A stretch of DNA of 64,000 nucleotides from contig JBGCFG010000013.1 in the NCBI GenBank assembly GCA_045106815.1, forward strand, positions 43,813 to 107,812, read 5' to 3'. The DNA is from JAUIAI01 sp045106815 (GTDB taxonomy: Bacteria > Pseudomonadota > Gammaproteobacteria > Burkholderiales > Burkholderiaceae_E). Under the pieces are notes generated by a model. The model saw only the letters and a list, made by a program, of their open reading frames with translations, made no database searches and was not told where the DNA came from. Below are positions 34,252-42,822 of the stretch, piece after piece. Position 1 is the first letter of the stretch, and the number at the start of each line of letters is the position of its first letter. A program made the position numbers and the translations under genes.

Positions 34252-34366
34252 TGGCGCCCTCTTGGTGACTGGGTTTGCAGCATTCTGCCTGATTGGGTAG
34301 AAACCGAATAAAATAGTGCATTCCAACTGTACGGACTGCGCTGCGAAGCGCGTCCTAGTAACTGCG

Positions 34367-35227
34367 ATGGTAATTTCAGAAAATATTCCACCTGTCGAGC
34401 CAGACACTTCGCCCAAACTGTCGCAACTTGCTCTGAACCTGATTACCGTAGGAACAGACCATCACTTCGAACAAGTGCTGGATGCATGCGTGGCGCACGG
34501 GATTCGAATCGTGTCGCCATGGCGGAGTCACTATGCAGAGATTGGAGTTAACCAAGCGGCAGCGCTATTGCGGGAACGCTCGTTGAGCGTGAGCACCGTA
34601 TGCCGGATGAGTGAGTTCGGCGCGGCTGATTCAGAAACCGCCTGGCAGAGCGCAATAACTGAAGCGCATCAGGTGATTGGAGAAGCCGCCACTTTGCGCG
34701 CGGCGAGCATTACTGTTATTGGTGGCGGATTGCCGATTGGTGGGGGTAGCCTGACTGAGGCCCGTAACCGTATTGAGCGTGGCCTTGAACAAGTGTTACC
34801 GTCGGCCAGAGCCGCTGGGGTTAACTTGGCCATCGAGGCTCTGCATCCGATGGTGGCCGCCGAACGCGGTGGCATCAACACGATCGCCCAGGCCGTCGCG
34901 ATGGCCAAAGGCCTTGGCGAGGGAGCCGGTGTGATGATTGACGCCTACAACACCTGGTGGGACCCGGCACTGTCGGATTCGATCGCAGATGCCAAAGGCT
35001 GGATTTCGGGTTATCAGATGTCAGATTGGCTTGTACCCACCACCGACATGGCGTTTGACCGGGGCATGCCGGGCGAGGGCGTGATTGATTTGCCTGCGAT
35101 ACGCTCCATGGTGCAAGAGGCTGGTTTCCAAGGGCCTTATGAGGTAGAGGTACTTTCGGCCCGCTGGTCCGCTCAACCACTCGACACCGTGCTGGAGGCA
35201 GTCACTGCCAGTTTCCTAAAAAACTGA
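34367..35227 (+). CDS. TIM-barrel sugar-phosphate isomerase/epimerase-like protein
   Basis: About 286 residues of the xylose-isomerase-like (AP endonuclease 2) fold. LALNLITVGTDHHFEQVLDAC opens the barrel. LAIEALHPMVAAERG supplies the metal-ligand Glu and MIDAYNTWWDP the Asp. GYQMSDWLVPTTD and GPYEVEVLSARW (Glu ligand) complete it. Such folds include sugar epimerases and also 3-dehydroshikimate dehydratases (AsbF/QuiC type). Since it is divergent from aroQ with only 115 bases between them, conversion of 3-dehydroshikimate to protocatechuate is a possible role, but nothing in the sequence proves it. Confidence 0.75.
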   Translation: MVISENIPPVEPDTSPKLSQLALNLITVGTDHHFEQVLDACVAHGIRIVSPWRSHYAEIGVNQAAALLRERSLSVSTVCRMSEFGAADSETAWQSAITEAHQVIGEAATLRAASITVIGGGLPIGGGSLTEARNRIERGLEQVLPSARAAGVNLAIEALHPMVAAERGGINTIAQAVAMAKGLGEGAGVMIDAYNTWWDPALSDSIADAKGWISGYQMSDWLVPTTDMAFDRGMPGEGVIDLPAIRSMVQEAGFQGPYEVEVLSARWSAQPLDTVLEAVTASFLKN

Positions 35228-35480
35228 AAGTCGCGTATGCGCTCAATCTCTCTGAGTTACCTCTTGCTTTTGAGTCAAGTTTTAGTCTGATGTCTTTCCG
35301 CAGCCCGGCATTCTTGTGGCCCGAATTCAAATTGGTCATACAACGACCTATCACTACCGTGACCTAGTCAGCCTGAGTCCTGACGTTACCCCCATTAAGG
35401 TAGCTATGTGAAAACAGAATTTCGTGTCTGATTGTCGCCATCGACAAAATTCCGACCGGCAGCTCCTGGCCCTTCGCTGA

Positions 35481-35507
35481 CGGCCATTTACACTTTCTGA
35501 ATGGCCG
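35481..35507. terminator. 8-bp hairpin between convergent genes
   Basis: CGGCCATT and AATGGCCG form a perfect 8-bp stem around an 11-base loop. It lies between the TIM-barrel gene (ends 35227) and the leftward DUF1801 gene (ends 35581), where a two-way terminator would be expected. The T-run is weak on both strands. The rest of this 350-base gap shows nothing. Confidence 0.4.
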
Positions 35508-35580
35508 GTTTCGGGAAGCATTTTTACGAATCGATATCAATCGGCACTTCCAGATAGAGGTGGAGCTGTAGCCTTTCTCT

Positions 35581-36000
35581 TTATTGCTCCGGATAACGAC
35601 GTCTCACTTCCCGCACTGAGCTAGCAACGAGTTGCCGCAAGATGGGTAACTCAATATCTGCAAGGCGACGGATCTTCAGGCACGCTTTGCCCATTTTGTG
35701 TCTACCCAGTTTGCTCAGTAACCCAGGATGATCCGGCGCGCTCGCCATTAAGTAAATGCTGATATCGCGGGCGCCGGACGCAAAGCCGGTTAAGCACCAA
35801 TCCCCTTCGCGACCACTGTCATACCGGTAGTGGTACGAATCAAAACCGACAATCTTTTCGCCCCACATTTTGGCTGGGCTGTTTGTGACTGACTGCATGA
35901 GTTCTTTGAGTGCTGAGCAGTCTGCTCGCCGATCACTGGGTTCGATCGATGCGATGTGCTGATTGACGCTCTTGCTAGTTGCGGCGGTTTTGTTGGCCAT
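35581..36000 (-). CDS. DUF1801 protein (YdhG-like)
   Basis: A 139-residue protein. DCSALKELMQSVTNSPAKMWGEKIVGFDSYHYRYDSGR is the family core (positions about 27-65), with the W-G-x2-I-V-G-F-x3-Y-x-Y pattern of DUF1801. WCLTGFASGARDISIYLM and GRHKMGKACLKIRRLADI follow in order. The family fold resembles frataxin-like and YdhG proteins; function unknown. Leftward and alone. Confidence 0.85.
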   Translation of the reverse strand: MANKTAATSKSVNQHIASIEPSDRRADCSALKELMQSVTNSPAKMWGEKIVGFDSYHYRYDSGREGDWCLTGFASGARDISIYLMASAPDHPGLLSKLGRHKMGKACLKIRRLADIELPILRQLVASSVREVRRRYPEQ

Positions 36001-36146
36001 GGTGTTGTCCGCTGGCGGGAGTTTGCGACTTCATCAAGTCTACTCGCGACGCCGATACCGGTGAAGCCTGCGCAGAGCGCAGCCCCGGGCAATTCGTGAT
36101 CGCCCAGGGCTTTGAACCACTCGTTTCGGCATGGCAGGCTCAACGC

Positions 36147-37211
36147 CTACTGAGCACTCGGAGCATTTGGTAGTTTGCTCAGAAATTCTGATAGTTCATC
36201 AGCATAGTAGGCTGCGTTGTAAGTCGTACCGTGCCCTGTGGTCTCATCGTCTTCAGGCACGATGTAAACCGACCCATCAGGAATTTTGGCCATACCCTTC
36301 TTGAGCATGGGTAACTCAACCGGGTTGCGCTCGTCGTCCTGGCTCAGCAAAAGCAAGACTTTCGCCTTGATGCTTTCCAGCTTTGGCGACGGATCGAAGT
36401 TTCGTGATGCATTCCACATGTACATGATGTCATTCGCATCACCGACTTTCTGCTTGGCCTTCTTCTCGTCAACCAGTGCGTCGGCCATTTCGCGGGTGGC
36501 GCCCAGGCGCTGTAGCCGAAGGTTGCCATTGCTTGTTGCCAATCCAAACCAGGCGCTCATATAGCGGAGCATAGGCGGTTGCTCGTCGTAGTTGCCGCCT
36601 TTCCAGGCCGGATCATCTCGGACGGCGTCAATGACCATGCGACGCATCATCCAGTTACGGCCCGCCATGGGGCCAGGCAGTGAGGCAATAGGCACGCCAC
36701 CATCCATAAACTCGGGGTACTCGGTGAGCCAGGTCCAGGTCAGCATGCCGCCCATCGAAAAGCCAATTTTCAAATGTAGCCGATCAATGCCGAGATGGTC
36801 GGTTAGCAGCATCTTTTGAGCATTCACCATATCCATCAGGGTTTGCTCGGGGAACTTCGTTCGCATGCCATCGGAAGGCTTGGAGCTGTTGCCAGCGCCA
36901 ATGGCATCAACCAGGATCAAAAAGTATTTGCTTGCATCCAGCGGTTGACCAGGCCCATACAAATTGCCCGCAAATTTCTCGCCCAGCATGGACTTTGCAG
37001 ACCCGGTGGTTCCGTGAGTAATCAGGACAGGTGCTCCGGAAGGGTCTCCAATCGTCATGTAGGCAACATTCATCTCGGGCAGTACGTCGCCCGATTCGAA
37101 CTTGAAGTCCTTAATCACAAAATTGCCGGGTTTGGGCTCCGGAAACACTGCAAACGCCGATGACGAAACGGCCAATGCACACGCAGCTACCACGCTCTTA
37201 GCAAAGCTCAT
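36147..37211 (-). CDS. Secreted alpha/beta hydrolase, MetX-like
   Basis: A 354-residue protein with a signal peptide (cut likely after SSSAFA, about residue 21). The mature part resembles homoserine acetyltransferases: PVLITHGTTGSAKS (oxyanion loop), FLILVDAIGAGNSSKPSDG, and the nucleophile Ser in IGFSMGGMLTW. The acidic residue is near LLLLSQDDERNP and the His in ETTGHGTTYNA. Export to the periplasm argues against methionine synthesis; a secreted hydrolase or acyltransferase is more likely. A strong AGGAGGAG lies before the ATG. Confidence 0.82.
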   Translation of the reverse strand: MSFAKSVVAACALAVSSSAFAVFPEPKPGNFVIKDFKFESGDVLPEMNVAYMTIGDPSGAPVLITHGTTGSAKSMLGEKFAGNLYGPGQPLDASKYFLILVDAIGAGNSSKPSDGMRTKFPEQTLMDMVNAQKMLLTDHLGIDRLHLKIGFSMGGMLTWTWLTEYPEFMDGGVPIASLPGPMAGRNWMMRRMVIDAVRDDPAWKGGNYDEQPPMLRYMSAWFGLATSNGNLRLQRLGATREMADALVDEKKAKQKVGDANDIMYMWNASRNFDPSPKLESIKAKVLLLLSQDDERNPVELPMLKKGMAKIPDGSVYIVPEDDETTGHGTTYNAAYYADELSEFLSKLPNAPSAQ

Positions 37212-37428
37212 ATCACTCCTCCTATTAGTCGTGCCAACAAGCTAAGCGCTTATCCGGGAAGAAAGATCAATGACCCTATCTCGCTGTCAAAGCAAGGCGC
37301 AACAAAAGAGCGTGCCGAGGCGTACCAGCCACTTTGACGTTAGCGCACGGAGTAAGAAATTTCAAAAAGCAAACTTTAACGCTAACTGATTGCGAACAAA
37401 TAGACGCTTATGCGCGAGTACCGACGAT

Positions 37429-38223
37429 TCAAGTGTCTTCGATTGCATCGACGTTTATCGTCATTTCGGACGTTTCCACGAAGCCATAGCTCGTGAGAAA
37501 GGCGACATCCGCTGCGTCTCGACCATAGCCGAGCACAACGCGACCGCCCATCGGTTTTGCCTGAGTCGGATCGTAGGTATACCAGCGGCCATCAATGTAC
37601 GCCTCGAACCAGGCGTGTAAGTCCATTGGTTTTAGATTGTGAAGGTAGCCCACCACCATTCGGCAAGGAATGAGCAGGCTACGGCATAAGGCCATCGCAA
37701 CGTGAGCAAAGTCTCGGCATACACCTGCGCCTCGGTTAAGGGTGTCCAGCGCGTCGGTGCTGGCATCACTATGGCCGTATTCATAGATGATGTTTTGATG
37801 CACCCAGTCGCAAACAGCCTGGACCTGTGCGCTACCCGGTTGCGCATGGCCGGCAATGCTCATCGCTCGGTCATTCATGCGATCAACTGGGCAGTATCGG
37901 CTTGGCAGCAAAAACAAAATGACGGAGTCGGGCAGAAACGCCGGTGGTGTAAGCGACAGATTAGACGCGGTTGAAATTTCAGGTTCTGTCGTAACGATTG
38001 CTTCTACACCAATCAGTAACTGACCAGCCGGCATATCAAATCGCTGGCATAGGTTGCCGAATGGGTCGACGTACTCAGTCGTTGGTACCTTCGGTGAGAA
38101 GCGATAGGTTTCTTGCGAGAGCCATTGGGCACTGCCACTGCGGGGCCTTAGCATTGCAATACAGTGGCATGACTCTGGTGCAAACAGGCTAAGTTTGCAC
38201 TGTACTTTCAGCGTGATCGTCAT
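37429..38223 (-). CDS. Transglutaminase-like cysteine protease family protein
   Basis: About 264 residues. The N-terminal beta-domain (VPTTEYVDPFGNLCQRFDMP) is the bacterial transglutaminase N-domain. The catalytic Cys is in RGAGVCRDFAHVAMALCR, the His in MDLHAWFEAYIDG and the Asp in WYTYDPTQAK. Such cytoplasmic proteins are thought to act as proteases or amidases. ATG 38223 was chosen over 38268 because the fold starts there. It is 78 bases behind the UGSC partner gene on the same strand and may be the last gene of that operon. Confidence 0.82.
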   Translation of the reverse strand: MTITLKVQCKLSLFAPESCHCIAMLRPRSGSAQWLSQETYRFSPKVPTTEYVDPFGNLCQRFDMPAGQLLIGVEAIVTTEPEISTASNLSLTPPAFLPDSVILFLLPSRYCPVDRMNDRAMSIAGHAQPGSAQVQAVCDWVHQNIIYEYGHSDASTDALDTLNRGAGVCRDFAHVAMALCRSLLIPCRMVVGYLHNLKPMDLHAWFEAYIDGRWYTYDPTQAKPMGGRVVLGYGRDAADVAFLTSYGFVETSEMTINVDAIEDT

Positions 38224-38301
38224 GGCTCTGCGTTGACCTCTAAGGATTAAGCGCGTAGAAAACAGCATATTGCGCCGGTTTGGTCGGCAGATGGCCGAGC
38301 A

Positions 38302-39393
38302 CTATGCAGGCAGCTCGCAGAACTGATCGGCCTCCACCAAAACGCTAACCGGCGAATTCTTATGGCCGCCAACACTCCAGCTTGGCATCACCATTGAGTA
38401 CAGACCGCCACCCCCGGCCACCAACATCAAGATCTGCGATGGTTTCTCAAACGCAGGGTAATGCGTTTTGGAAGAATCAATTCGGGTTGCCAGGCCAGGG
38501 CAGTAGTGCTGAAGCTGTTCAACCGACTGGTGTGTGAGTTCCCAAAGCCGGTGCGCTGCATCGGCCCGCGAAAGTCCGCCATCCACCAGGATTTGCGCGT
38601 GTTCGGGATTCAGCACGACAACGGCACTGCCCCCAGGCAATGCGGCGTTGTTAGTTGCCAGGTTGGCCAGGCCCGTTGCAAGTACAAAAAGTAATTTGTC
38701 GGCATTTTCTGGATCGTCAGTATTGCTGCTGTAGATCACAGAATGTGGCGCCTCGGCGCCAATGACGGTCACAACGCTATCTTGTGCCTCGTACCCCAGG
38801 TCAACATGCATGGGTGGCAGCGGCGAGTGTTCCTCATCTTCGCCAAGGCAATAGGTGAACTTGCCGGGATGACCAAGCAGCGCCATATCTGACGAGCCGG
38901 GACGACCACCACCGATATTAATCATGGCCAGTCTTAGAGCGCGCCCAATGGAAGCATTCGCACGATGACCCGGACCAAGCGCGCCGAAACCGCTCGCAAT
39001 CGGGCCGCAGCTCAAGCGAGCGGGGCCATTGATCAAAATGAGCGGGGCAGTGCAATGGGTGGTGGCCTGCATCTCAGTCAAATCGAAAACCGGATCGAGC
39101 ACAGCTTTGATGCTTGCCATTACCAGTGGCATGTAATCGGGCAGACAGCCGGCCATAACCGCTGCAACCGCCACCTTTTCTACGGTGGCAGTGCCATGCC
39201 CTGGACCCATCTGCCCGAGCACCATGTCAGACGCCAAGCCTGATGCCAAGACCATGCGGGCTACGCGCTCGGGCGTCGGAATGATAACGGGCAGACCGTC
39301 AGTGCACTCAAGCGCGTGCAGTTTTTCAAGCGCTTCAGCTTCATCGCTCGCGGACAGCAGGGCGTCTTTGCTCAGATTGCTCATATCATTCAT
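38302..39393 (-). CDS. UGSC-associated protein of unknown function
   Basis: A 363-residue soluble protein whose start overlaps the stop of the UGSC selenoprotein gene by four bases (ATGA), so the two are translated together. I recognise no named domain. Notable segments are GLPVIIPTPERV, MGPGHGTATVEKVAVAAVMAGC, MQATTHCTAPLILINGPAR, ALGPGHRANASIGRALRLAMINIGG (first 19 residues diagnostic) and PHSVIYSSN. They are rich in Gly, Ala and His, with three spaced Cys, suggesting an enzyme with a nucleotide-like or metal site. The tight coupling implies it works with the selenocysteine protein, perhaps as its substrate-binding subunit. Confidence 0.7.
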   Translation of the reverse strand: MNDMSNLSKDALLSASDEAEALEKLHALECTDGLPVIIPTPERVARMVLASGLASDMVLGQMGPGHGTATVEKVAVAAVMAGCLPDYMPLVMASIKAVLDPVFDLTEMQATTHCTAPLILINGPARLSCGPIASGFGALGPGHRANASIGRALRLAMINIGGGRPGSSDMALLGHPGKFTYCLGEDEEHSPLPPMHVDLGYEAQDSVVTVIGAEAPHSVIYSSNTDDPENADKLLFVLATGLANLATNNAALPGGSAVVVLNPEHAQILVDGGLSRADAAHRLWELTHQSVEQLQHYCPGLATRIDSSKTHYPAFEKPSQILMLVAGGGGLYSMVMPSWSVGGHKNSPVSVLVEADQFCELPA

Positions 39394-39941
39394 GTCGAGA
39401 GGCGCTCAATGATTTCATCGGCGACTTCATTGGCAACCCGAAGCATGTTGTCATGTCCGCTGCCCGCGATGGGGTGGGGTAGCTTGACTCTGGGCGCATC
39501 GGGCATGCCTAGCGAACGAGCGACGAAGTCGCCTTGTGGCCAGAATTCTTCTGTGATGAGCGCAACCGAGGGAATGCCCAGGCGGGCGATGCTGATGCCG
39601 TCACGCACGGTGCCGGTCGTACAACTGCCTCAATGCCCGTAAGCCGCAACCACCGCCTGACAATTAGCCTGAATGTCAGCCAGAATCTTCTCTGACGCGG
39701 TGATGGTTGGGTTCCCTTTGTTCCAGTTACGGACCTCTAGCGCTGGCAAGCGCTGACTCAAGGCCTGCCCAACCGAGGCAAGGAAGTTGTCTGAATCGGG
39801 AAAGCCGTTGGCGAGCAGGCCAATCGTTGAGCCCGCGCCGGTTTCGGAGAAACCATGCGCAAGTGTGTAGGGCTCCATCGGCGTGCCGACGTTTGCCCGG
39901 GGGTCATGAAACTCAATCAAGATTGCGTCTCCATCATGCAT
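39390..39941 (-). CDS. UGSC-family selenoprotein (in-frame TGA = Sec-104)
   Basis: Read through the TGA at 39632-39630, one frame gives 183 residues. The upstream part starts MHDGDAILIEFHDPRANVG and ends CQAVVAAYGH. After the TGA it continues GSCTTGTVRDGISIARLGI, then VALITEEFWPQGDFVARSL. The motif U-G-S-C at residues 104-107 is the hallmark of the UGSC selenoprotein family known from marine metagenomes. A hairpin follows the TGA (39622-39605). selA, selB and selC are all present 15 kb away. A -10-like TATAGT at 39995-39990 supports the start at 39941; ATG 40004 is an alternative. Its reaction is unknown; the vicinal Sec/Cys pair suggests redox chemistry. Confidence 0.88.
39605..39622 (-). 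promoter_or_regulatory. Candidate SECIS hairpin of the UGSC gene
   Basis: Starting eight bases after the TGA, GTACG pairs with CGTGC (one G-U) around the loop ACCGGCAC. Bacterial SECIS elements sit just after the UGA with a short stem and a G-containing loop recognised by SelB. Position and size fit, although the loop is larger than the usual 3-6 bases. Confidence 0.45.
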
Positions 39942-40030
39942 TGGTGTCAGGGGTGATGCACCTGAGAGTAGCCCATTTCCTGGGTGGGTACTATATCTAC
40001 CCATTGGCAAATCGCGGCTTGGGAGACTGA

Positions 40031-41152
40031 ATGGACGCCGACTTCACAGTCATTGGCGGAGGCATTGTGGGATTGTCCATCGCGTATGGTTTGCTCAGAC
40101 GCGGCCAGAAAGTAAGAGTCCTTGATGAGGGCGATTTGGCTTTTCGTGCTTCACGCGGAAACTTCGGCTTGGTTTGGGTGCAGGCGAAGGGACTGGACAA
40201 ACCCGAATACGCGGTCTGGACCCGTCGCTCGGCTGAGCTCTATGCCTCATTCGTTCAAGAGCTGTCATCTGTGTCTAACCGCGATCCGATGCTGGTGCAG
40301 CAAGGCGGGTATCGCCTCTACCTGAGTGAGCAAGCCCTTGCCACGGCGCAAGAGAAGTACACAAAACTTCGCGCCTCGCTCGGCGGTGACTATCCGTTTG
40401 AAGCCTGGTCGCATGGCCAGCTTAAGTCTGAAGAACCCAACATTGGTCCTGATGTTGCTGGTGCGCTGTTTTGCCCGGAGGATGGTCACATTAATCCGCT
40501 CAGACTTTTGCAGTCGCTGGTCGCAGCGGTGCGTTCTTTGGGCGGTGAAATTCTGGGTAACAGCATTGTCGAGCGAGTCACGCAAACGGCGTCAGGACTT
40601 CGAATCCATACGCGGAGCAAGCAAACCTATGACAGTGCAAAGCTCGTGTTGTCTGCCGGCCTTGGGGCTATGAAACTCGGCCCTGAGCTTGGATTCAGAG
40701 CGCCGGTGCGGCCTCAGCAAGGGCAGATTCTGATTACTGAACGGGTGCCCCGGCTCATGAACAGGCCAAGTGCCGATGTCCGTCAGGTGAACGAGGGAGG
40801 CGTACAGATTGGCGCTTCCAAGCGAGAGGCTGGCCTGGAGGAAAAAGAAGACTTGCAAACCGTAGCCTCGCTCGCGCATCAAGCGGTTAGATTATTTCCC
40901 TGCCTGGCGCGCGCCAGATTGGTCAGGAGCTGGGCGGCGCTGCGCATCATGACGCCAGATGGTTATCCCATCTACGAGGCTTCGCCTACCGTTCCTGGTG
41001 CTTACTTTGTGACCTGCCACAGCGGCATCACGCTGGCTGCCGCGCATGCGCTTTGTTTACCAGACTGGTTGCTAGGCACAGACCAGTCACCAGACTTGAG
41101 TGGCTTTAGTGAGGCGAGGTTCGACCCTATCGAGGCGCGGACGAATGTTTAG
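40031..41152 (+). CDS. FAD-dependent oxidoreductase, HcnC/DadA-like subunit
   Basis: A 373-residue DAO-family protein. FTVIGGGIVGLSIAYGLLR binds FAD, and RVLDEGDLAFRASRGNFGLVW (partly shown) is the loop typical of HcnC, OoxB and D-hydroxyproline dehydrogenase beta subunits. VPGAYFVTCHSGITLAAAHA near the end closes the flavin site. It overlaps the [2Fe-2S] gene by eight bases, and that gene overlaps the next by four. The three form a membrane-linked dehydrogenase of the HcnABC type, which oxidises an amino acid or opine. It is divergent from the UGSC gene, 89 bases away. Confidence 0.82.
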   Translation: MDADFTVIGGGIVGLSIAYGLLRRGQKVRVLDEGDLAFRASRGNFGLVWVQAKGLDKPEYAVWTRRSAELYASFVQELSSVSNRDPMLVQQGGYRLYLSEQALATAQEKYTKLRASLGGDYPFEAWSHGQLKSEEPNIGPDVAGALFCPEDGHINPLRLLQSLVAAVRSLGGEILGNSIVERVTQTASGLRIHTRSKQTYDSAKLVLSAGLGAMKLGPELGFRAPVRPQQGQILITERVPRLMNRPSADVRQVNEGGVQIGASKREAGLEEKEDLQTVASLAHQAVRLFPCLARARLVRSWAALRIMTPDGYPIYEASPTVPGAYFVTCHSGITLAAAHALCLPDWLLGTDQSPDLSGFSEARFDPIEARTNV

Positions 41153-41414
41153 GCGGCTATCGACGTCCCTGACTGTTGTTCGATTTCAGTTCGAAGGGGT
41201 TGAGCTTGAAGGGGTGGAGGGTGATTCTGTCGCGGCGGCGCTACTCGCGAATGGTTATGTGGCCATAGGTGCAAATCCCGGGTCTGGCGAGAGGCGGGGG
41301 CCGTACTGCCTGATGGGGAGCTGCTACGAATGCACGGTAGAAATTGAGCAAACGGCTGTTCAGGCATGCCAGGTATCCGTCACGGACGGGTTAGTCGTCA
41401 GGCGTTGCCGATGA
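41145..41414 (+). CDS. (2Fe-2S) ferredoxin-like subunit, HcnA-like
   Basis: An 89-residue protein from the ATG at 41145. VEGDSVAAALLANGYVAIG starts the beta-grasp fold. GPYCLMGSCYECTVEI gives the C-x4-C-x2-C part of the cluster motif, with the fourth Cys in VQACQVSV. This is the small Fer2_4 subunit found in HcnA, OoxA and D-hydroxyproline dehydrogenase gamma proteins. It overlaps the genes on both sides, so the three subunits are made together in stoichiometric amounts. Confidence 0.85.
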   Translation: MFRRLSTSLTVVRFQFEGVELEGVEGDSVAAALLANGYVAIGANPGSGERRGPYCLMGSCYECTVEIEQTAVQACQVSVTDGLVVRRCR

Positions 41415-42799
41415 AAACGGTTGACATGGTTGTCATTGGTGCTGGCCCTGCTGGTATGGCCGCGGCTATTCGGGCGAGTCAGTGCGGCGCGAGTGTTTGT
41501 GTTCTTGATGAGCAACGCTTGGCCGGCGGGCAAATCTATCGCGACGTCGCGAGTGCGAGCGATCATCGAAAAGCCGTGCTCGGTGATGACTACTCAAAAG
41601 GACAAGCCCTGGTAAACGCATTTGAGCAATCGGGTGCGAACCATATTCACGGTGCAGTGGTTTGGGATGTGACTAAGCAAGGGGTTGTCACTTTTTCAGC
41701 GCAGGGCAGCGCCTCTCAAATCAGTGCGCGGACCGTCATCGTCGCGACAGGCGCCCTTGAACGCCCGATGCCGTTACCGGGCTGGACCTTACCTGGCGTG
41801 CTGACTGCGGGCGCCGCGCAGATCCTCATGAAGTCATCAGGGCTACTACCAGAGAATGCAATTTTGGTTGGTTCCGGGCCACTGCTTTACTTACTCGCAA
41901 CGCAATTGATTGCGGCGAATGCGCCCCCGGTCGCACTGGTTGAAACGTCGTCCCGGTCGCAATGGCCTGGCGCGCTTCGCTATGCTGTTGGCGCCTGGCG
42001 GGGCCGGCATTTGCTCATCAAGGGAATGTCTATGCTCGCGAGTATTCGCCGCGCACATGTTCCGCGCTACTGCGGCGCCAGTAACATTCGCGTGCTGGGT
42101 GAGCAGCAGGCGCAGGGCATCGCATTTGAATCTGGCGGCACAGCAGTTGAGCTTGAGGGGTCGACTGTGTTGCTACACCAGGGCGTCATACCCAACACTC
42201 AGATTACCCGCTGCCTGGACGTTGACCACCGATGGGATGCGCAGCAGCGCTGCTTTCATCCTGTGCTTGATGGGTGGGGGCAAACCAGTTGCCCGAATGT
42301 TTACGTGGCTGGTGATGGGGCCCGCATTGACGGTGCAGCCGCAGCCGAGCACGCAGGTTACCTCGCGGCAACCGGTGCGGTGAATAAGTTAGGTCTGATT
42401 GACGACCGCAAGCGTGACGAGCTGGCTCAGGATAATCTGAAGGCCCTGCGCAGTGAACGCGCCGCGCGACCCTTTCTTGATGCTTTGTACTCGCCGCCTG
42501 CCTCGGTTCTCGCGCCGACAGACGACACCATTATCTGCCGTTGTGAGGCCGTGACGGCAGGCGACGTCAGGCGATATGCCCAACTGGGTTGTACTGGCCC
42601 GAATCAAACGAAAGCCTTTGGCCGCTCCGGCATGGGCCCGTGCCAGGGACGAGGCTGCGCAACAACTGTGACCGAAATTCTGGCGGCTGAGCACGGTATG
42701 ACTCATGAGGAGGTGGGCAGTTACCGAATTCGGGCACCGTTAAAGCCTGTCACACTAGGCGAGGCGGCGTCCATCAATGAAATGACTTCTGACGCCTGA
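41411..42799 (+). CDS. NAD(P)/FAD oxidoreductase with BFD-like cluster, HcnB-like
   Basis: About 462 residues. MVVIGAGPAGMAAAIRAS binds FAD, TVIVATGALERPMPLPGW is the second nucleotide motif, and CPNVYVAGDGARIDGAAAA is the C-terminal FAD contact. The last 100 residues contain TIICRCEAVTAGD and SGMGPCQGRGCATTV, a bacterioferritin-associated ferredoxin-like [2Fe-2S] site. That fusion is the signature of HcnB and OoxA-type alpha subunits. It is the third gene of the overlapping trio and transfers electrons from the DAO subunit. Hydrogen cyanide production is possible by homology but catabolic amino-acid oxidation is likelier here. Confidence 0.85.
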   Translation: MKTVDMVVIGAGPAGMAAAIRASQCGASVCVLDEQRLAGGQIYRDVASASDHRKAVLGDDYSKGQALVNAFEQSGANHIHGAVVWDVTKQGVVTFSAQGSASQISARTVIVATGALERPMPLPGWTLPGVLTAGAAQILMKSSGLLPENAILVGSGPLLYLLATQLIAANAPPVALVETSSRSQWPGALRYAVGAWRGRHLLIKGMSMLASIRRAHVPRYCGASNIRVLGEQQAQGIAFESGGTAVELEGSTVLLHQGVIPNTQITRCLDVDHRWDAQQRCFHPVLDGWGQTSCPNVYVAGDGARIDGAAAAEHAGYLAATGAVNKLGLIDDRKRDELAQDNLKALRSERAARPFLDALYSPPASVLAPTDDTIICRCEAVTAGDVRRYAQLGCTGPNQTKAFGRSGMGPCQGRGCATTVTEILAAEHGMTHEEVGSYRIRAPLKPVTLGEAASINEMTSDA

Positions 42800-42822
42800 T
42801 CGATCACCCAAAACAGAGAGAC

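Noticed and set aside
40031..42799. Hydrogen cyanide synthase HcnABC
   Set aside because: The fold and subunit pattern match, but the same pattern is shared by opine and D-hydroxyproline dehydrogenases, and the attached CoA-transferase points to catabolism.
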